Origin: Entomortierella parvispora
Lineage: Eukaryota > Mortierellomycota > Mortierellomycetes > Mortierellales > Mortierellaceae
Reading direction: 5' to 3'
NCBI GenBank assembly: GCA_963573315.1
Contig: OY752143.1
Coordinates: forward strand, 2,356,001-2,420,000
DNA length: 64,000 nt
Below are positions 58,187 to 64,000 of this stretch, one piece after another. The notes under the pieces were generated by a model that was given only the letters and a program-made list of their open reading frames with translations, did not search any database and was not told the origin of the DNA. The first letter of the stretch is position 1. Each line of letters opens with the position of its first letter. The position numbers and the translations under genes are program-made.

Positions 58187-61100
58187 TCAAAGAACCAACG
58201 ATTCTTCCTGTGCTTGAGCCAACAACCGACGCCTTGACCGTGTGCGATAAGCAATCGTATCCCGTTCCGGCTCCACAGGGTGGATCTGGTGCTTTCTTGC
58301 CTCTTTCTCCGCCTCCTCTCCCAAAGGCAAGTCATCTCTCTCAGGCGCGTTTCGACTGTAACGAATTCCAAAGTGTTTTGGCACTTCTGCTTCATCTTCA
58401 AAGAGCGCGTTTTCCGCCTCTAGATCCCGAAGCTCTGTCGGTTCCAAAGAAGGCAATCTCCGTAACCGTGGGATGGTCGCAGCAGTCGTTACCTCAGAAG
58501 TCCCCTGCGCCAATGTTTGAGCAGTGGTCCCGACCGTCGTCGTCGTCGTCGTCGTTGTCGCCGTTGTCGTAGTCGTGGTAGTGGCCGTCTCGTTCTCATC
58601 GTGCAAGTTGTGGAGTTGCCGTCCAACAAGGTATTCCTCGTCGCGAACATATTGACCCCATCCTCGGATGACCTGAACAGTTTCTTTGAAGCCAATCGCC
58701 ACCAGAACAATCATCAAAAAAGCTGGGTAGGATTGCGTGATGACTTTTGTGCGAATGGGCCCTTCAAGACCTATCAGAGACAAAAATATTTAGGAAAAAT
58801 AAGGAGACTTTGGTTAGGAAAACTCTTGACCCTGCCACTCATGCTGAAAGCAAAGCATTTCTCCATAAAGGCATTACCTTTGTACCGGATGACGCCCCAG
58901 GCCAGACCGAGGGGACAAGAAATCACCAGCAAAGAGGCCACGAGGGCAGGGAAGATGATCCGACGAGTGGCCAGTCTGACATCCCATTGATGGACGTTTG
59001 CATTTGCAAAGACTCTGTTCAAGTCCGCCATCAGCTCGTTGTCCGGCATCGCGGTCAATATCCGATGAGTGATCTTCATATAGATCAAACCCACAGCCCA
59101 GTTCACCATAAAGATCATACCGCCTTCTCCATCCACCGCAGACCGAAGGGGTAAAATAAGGTAAAGCTCTACCATCAGGCCTAGGGACAATGGCAAAAGG
59201 ATTCCAAAGGTGATGATAAAGTAGACCAGTTTGGTGCCTGCCATGACAAATCTCCAGACCGCCTTCAATTGAGACTTGAGATCTTTTGGCTGGCGCACTT
59301 CAGTCGCAGTCGTAGTTGAGGCTGTCCTTGACCGCAGTCTTTTCAAAATCCAGTTTCCACCGTACCAGATCCCACCCAAGACGTAGACGCCAGCAGTGAT
59401 GCAGTGAATATCGCGGATCTGCTTGAAAGTAGTAGTCCACATGAAAATGGTGCGGCCCACAATCACTATAGTAATCAGATAAAAATTTGAAAAAAAATAG
59501 CACGATATTACAACAGGTTAGTCGTTCACATTCCGTCACACAAGATTGACCACGAACACTACAGATCAAGCCAACTTACAGGGACAAACGAGCGACATTG
59601 CCAGGAAGAACATGATAGAAGTCCAGAGTAAAAACACGAAAGCTAGGAGCCTTCGTTTAAAGTTTGGAGGTCCGTAGACGACCAGTGTTCCTTGCTTTGG
59701 ATCAACCAAAGGACGTGGACGATCAACAACCCGATTGAACTCCAAGGAAGGATCAACCAATCCCCAGACATCTTCGCTCGGATCCAGTGCATCTCCATTC
59801 TCGTTCACAGGCACAAAGATACGGCGACCGGTGAGCAGCGTTATCCGATCGACATTGGGCACTCTGTAGAGTGCGCCGTCTTGCACAAACAAAACAGGGG
59901 CGTCAATATCCAACTCCTCGCCGCTTCCAGTGGTAGTGCCGTCCACATTCACAACCCCGGGGATAGGAGGCTGAGACATCAGAATCCAAGCCTTCCATGA
60001 TCGATAGACGACATGCCCCTCCTCCTCCGGGAAACGCTGTCCATCCACTCCGTAGAGGAAGGATGTTAAACGCAGCCATCGAGATAATGTGCGACACCAG
60101 AGCTGAAAGAATGCCTTTGCACGTTGCGTGGGATTGAGCCAACGGGCTGTCAAAGGGATGATAAGATGAAACAGCAACAGATCGACAGGGACGTCCGTAA
60201 TGATTTCACTAGACGATAATGAACTGGCAATTCAAAAAAAGTTAGTGGACAATCCAATGGCAAGCGTGATGGCCGACATCCATTTTCCAGAGAATACTTA
60301 CTCGATCGGTCCTCTAAGTGGGAACACGCCCTTAAAGACAAAGTTGATGGTATGAACGACGAGCAGAAATCCAAAAGTGATAAGTACGAGATACATGAAT
60401 GCTGCCCTGGCAAGTTTCTTGAGCTGGTGCCCCATCGGACGCTCGAGATTCTCACGGAAGGGATTAAAGCCTTCGTCGTTGGGATTTCTAATGAACCACA
60501 TGACGCCGGGCCGTAACATCGCACGGCACATCGAGATAAACACCGAAAAGTAGACCACGAAGATAGTGCCGATGATCCAGTGCATAAAGATGAACCAGCT
60601 TGGAGAGTATGAATAAAAGGCAACCCTGGTCCAAAATGTTGACTCTCGGAAAACGGGCAAAGTCGACATTCCAATGGCAACGCCACACATGAGTGGAAAC
60701 ACCAAATGCTCAATGGCAATAAAGAATGCGATCTATTCAATACACAAAGCCAACAGGGGTTAATACCATTCCTTGACAGGATAGCAAAAAAAAAGACAAT
60801 GCTTCGGATGATTACTTTTAGAATGAGCCCTTGTTGACGCAGGGCATCTCGTGTCATCTTGGCAAAGGATTGTCCATAAGCATTCTCCACTCGACTAAAA
60901 TACCAAGATGCGGCGGCAAACATCAGGCCATAACCGACAAAGACTGCTGCAAACTTGTCACTGGATGTGTTACCATAGGCGAGCTCTGTCCACTTTCTGG
61001 CGACATAGTGCACTAGAGTTGCATCCACTGTTTGGTTTCCTTGGGCGACTTGCTCGAGAATGGCCGATACAGGCGCGTCTGCTTCCAGAGTTGATGTGGA

Positions 61101-63871
61101 TGTTGAAACGTCCATAAAAGCTTGCCATACTGACACCACGTTGTTTTGGTAGAATCCGCCCAACTTGTCCAAAGCGATGACATCCCAAGAAGGCCCCAGA
61201 ATAGGAGTAAATACTGGTGAGAACATTGGCAAGGATTTCGTCACCACTAGAGAACCAGATTTTGAAATGGTGTCGCCAATGACGGGAACAACGCGGTCGA
61301 GTAGGAAATCAATCACCGGGTCCGTGAGCCGGCTGAGGATTCCGAGGGGTATACGAAAAACGTTGATGGGGTTCATGAGAAGGGTTGTCTTGCCCAGCAT
61401 GAATGGAATCCAGACACCAAGACCCAGACTAGAGCAGATAAGGGCCGCCATAAGAAGAGAGTTCTGGAGCAGTATCCAGAACGAACCATTCATCCCGATA
61501 ACCTCCAAGATGCCATCCAATTCCTCTTCATCGTCTCGATCCTGAGCAATTGGAACTGCAGCTTGCCGACGAGCCCGTGGCTCGATTACTGCACCAGGAC
61601 CTGGCGGTGCCTCTCCGACATGCCGCTGGATATCCCTCTCTTCAATTTGACGAACTGCTTCTTGCCTACGAACTCTGATGCGATCCTCTACTGCTTCATC
61701 CAGATCAGCTTCCATATTCGTGCTCCATCTCGCTAGCCGTTGAATGTCTAATGGTGACAACTCGTTCTGCGAGCACAGATCCTGAAATCGAATCAGCTTT
61801 TCCACTCGGGTCATTTCTGTACCATCCTGCTTCAAGTATGCGTTCCTGTATGTCAGCGGAACACCCTCCTTCCAGTATAAAGGTAAGCCCATCCTTGTCA
61901 GAATACGTCTCTCACTAGAAAAGTACGGCAAGTGGTTGAGAACGACGCACTTGTAACGATGATTGACATACAAATACGAAGCACTTACGGATGATATGTT
62001 TGATTCACTGGATCATAGATGTATCCCATCCCTGTTCCTAAAGTCGATCTATCTCCCAGAGATGAAATATCCTCAGGCGCTGTAAAAGAAATATCCCTAC
62101 CCAATCGACTCTCCATAGCAGGCGGCCTGCGCCCACTCTTGTCTAATGTGTTTGTGGATGCAAATGCCTCTGTTGTTGGGTCGGATGAGTGTGTTCTCTC
62201 GCTGAAAGGTCTGGCGAGCAAAGCGGGAGGTATTACTCCACTTGGTGATCCGGCGGCGGATGTTGCTTCTCCTGGCAATGATCCAAACGATGCCATAGCG
62301 GGATTATGTGATGATGAAGCGGACCCGCTGCTTCCACTGCCGCCTGCGTTCTCTGACTCCCAGAAAAACCTGGCTTGCTCATAAGGACCTGGAGGAACCC
62401 CATTCAGGACGTAGCTGGGTAGACTTTGAGGGTGCATCAACTGGGTTGATCCAGGTTGAGTGTAGAGTGATGCAAAGATATCTGCCTCTGAGGTTGTTGC
62501 GAGTGCCGGATTATGGGGACGAACATGACTTTGGTCTGCTCCTAGCTCTGATGCTCCGATGTCCGCCTGGACATCCACTTCGTCGTCGTCGCTGAGATCA
62601 GCCTCGCCTTCAACGACAGCCTCGATGTGGTGTTGCACTGCAATTAGTCGTTCAACAGCGTGTTCCACAAACCCGTGACCCTCGGCTTCATCTGCGGCAA
62701 TAGGTGCATCCCCTTCATTCACTCCCATCCGAAGTCCCTCATGCTCCTGGTTTTGGATGACCCACTCCCTGAGAAGGAACACGATTACAAACACAACAAT
62801 GACGACGCCACTGATGATTTGACCTTCGAAGCAGTCTAACATGAACTTGCTAAAGAAGTCGATATGAAAAGTAGTCAGTATCTTTCCGAGTAGACACGTT
62901 CTCACTTGACCTTGGGGCTGTCTGTCTCTAGCAGTCGTACCTAATCCACTGATATTCTGGAGCAAGGATTTGAGCGAGAAGAACCGGGACACTATCGACC
63001 GCCTTTCCAGCATCCGATGACGATGGTACCGCTAGTTCTGACATGTTGTGTCTTGAAGCAAAGAAGGAAGTCGCGTTCCAATGAGGAGTTTCGAGACCGT
63101 TCGCCCTGAAGGCAAAGGTCTCTCCGATCCAAAAGTACAGTCTCCAGATCCAGATTGTAAAGTAAGGGAGGATCATGAGCCAGATCGTTGCCACAAGGAA
63201 GGCGCGAAGGATCATTAGCATGCCTTTTACAACCTTGTCAGTCGCTCGTCGAATCAGGACTGTCAATGGGATGGTTGCTGGCATCTCGGGCGAATAGACT
63301 AAGTAGGGGTTGAGGAGACACGGTGATCAGCATAGCATAGCATAGAGGGATTAACAAGAGAACAAGGGGGAGACGGACGCTTCCTTACTGGGAGTGAACG
63401 AGAAGTTGTACTTGCACAGCTCGCAGTACCGCTTGTTACTATGTTTGAGCCATTCGAGAAGACTGCATCGATCCAGAGGAGACGGAAAGCAAGGTGAGTG
63501 TCTTTGCGATCCCGACATCAGACCGGACCTGTACAACCATGGCTACGGTAGCAAGACAGGGATATGCGATGCTCTCGTTCTCATTCTCAACAAAAAGAGA
63601 ACGAGAGAGCACTGGAGAGAGAGACGAGAAAAATTGTAGACAAAGCATCCTTACCATTCTTGATGCACAAAGCGGATGCTTCCTGAGCATTTGCAGGGAT
63701 GGAACAAGGGCTGGTCCGGTGTGCCTTCGGAGCGGCAGACCCTGCAGATTTCTACAATGCAAACATGGTCTGGTCAGCTAGCTGGAATGAAGGAAGAGGA
63801 AGACGAGGCGAAGCATACATGTAAGCATGTTAGGCTGGTCAAAGGCTGGCTGTACCTTCGCTCTCCTCCAT
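58187..63871 (-). CDS. SSM4: DOA10/MARCH6-type RING-CH ubiquitin ligase of the ER membrane
   Basis: Ten exons on the minus strand: 63871..63856, 63751..63655, 63462..63389, 63298..62941, 62849..61989, 61914..60816, 60732..60302, 60208..59580, 59465..58878, 58770..58187; 1578 residues. Exon 1 has 16 bases (MEESE). A RING-CH finger begins at residue 7: [38 protein letters not shown]. About 14 membrane helices follow. The Doa10 landmark (TD domain) reads [20 protein letters not shown] at about 900, and the C-terminal block [27 protein letters not shown] is also typical. It marks misfolded and short-lived ER and nuclear-envelope proteins for degradation. The middle loop (about 250-500) is long, acidic and Ser-rich. 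A Thr-rich tract lies near the end. Confidence 0.93.
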
Positions 63872-64000
63872 TGGCGTGGGCTGTGGCGACGGTAAAGGAT
63901 AGGAAGGAATGGAAAGGGATGGGCGGAGTGGGATGTGGGATGTGGGATGGTTAGCAGAGACGGAAGGAGGGATGGACAAGGGAGTGAGTGAACGAATGAA
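63872..64000. other. Right-edge promoter sequence of the DOA10-like gene
   Basis: About 130 bases, purine-rich on + (pyrimidine-rich leader on the coding strand). Nothing else is visible. Confidence 0.4.

Overview
This window is nuclear DNA of a filamentous fungus, most likely an early-diverging one (Mucoromycota; Mortierellaceae would fit). Genes are dense, on both strands, and cut by many short GT-AG introns, with fungal-type genes such as an MDV1-type fission adaptor, D-arabinono-lactone oxidase and a Doa10 ligase. Several genes (Tubby, a MEAK7-type TLDc protein, TMEM135, a COA8-type protein) are families better known from animals and mostly missing from yeasts. The taxonomic call is inference; no rRNA or marker gene is present. 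All exon boundaries were built by hand from splice signals, reading frame and family conservation.

Layout. 1-700: non-coding DNA with three TCACGTG-type boxes just before a tRNA-His. 1.4-9.0 kb: a two-membrane-segment protein with a PPxY motif, COA8, then a divergent pair made of a LiuC/AtuE-like crotonase ending in SKL and a methylcrotonyl/geranyl-CoA-carboxylase-like beta subunit ending in SRM, then an RGG protein of unknown role. 10.2-20.7 kb: a large class II histone deacetylase with an added reader domain, a TMEM135-like membrane protein and a two-finger GATA factor. 21.7-34.5 kb: an F-box protein, the mitochondrial phosphate carrier, an MDV1-like WD40 protein and an O-fucosyltransferase-like membrane protein. 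35.0-40.1 kb: D-arabinono-1,4-lactone oxidase, SKP1, and a dienoyl-CoA isomerase ending in AKL. 41.0-49.9 kb: SEC31, an intronless SDR, and a TLDc protein of the MEAK7 type. 50.1-54.8 kb: a tiny secreted saposin-like peptide, a Tubby protein and HIS6. 55.0-63.9 kb: the 75-kDa subunit of complex I and the DOA10/MARCH6 ubiquitin ligase.

Themes. Three enzymes end in peroxisomal PTS1-like tripeptides (SKL, SRM, AKL) and a fourth protein belongs to a peroxisome-linked membrane family, which fits a lipid-rich fungus. Two of them are divergent neighbours and match consecutive steps (carboxylation, then hydration) of leucine or acyclic-terpene catabolism. Other genes serve mitochondria (COA8, phosphate carrier, fission adaptor, complex I), ubiquitin transfer (F-box, SKP1, DOA10, a possible PPxY adaptor) and secretion (SEC31, a Golgi-type transferase). 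All six CACGTGA boxes I could find lie between genes, near the tRNA, COA8, the crotonase/carboxylase pair and the complex I gene. Most protein genes also have a long pyrimidine-rich tract on the coding strand just before the start codon.
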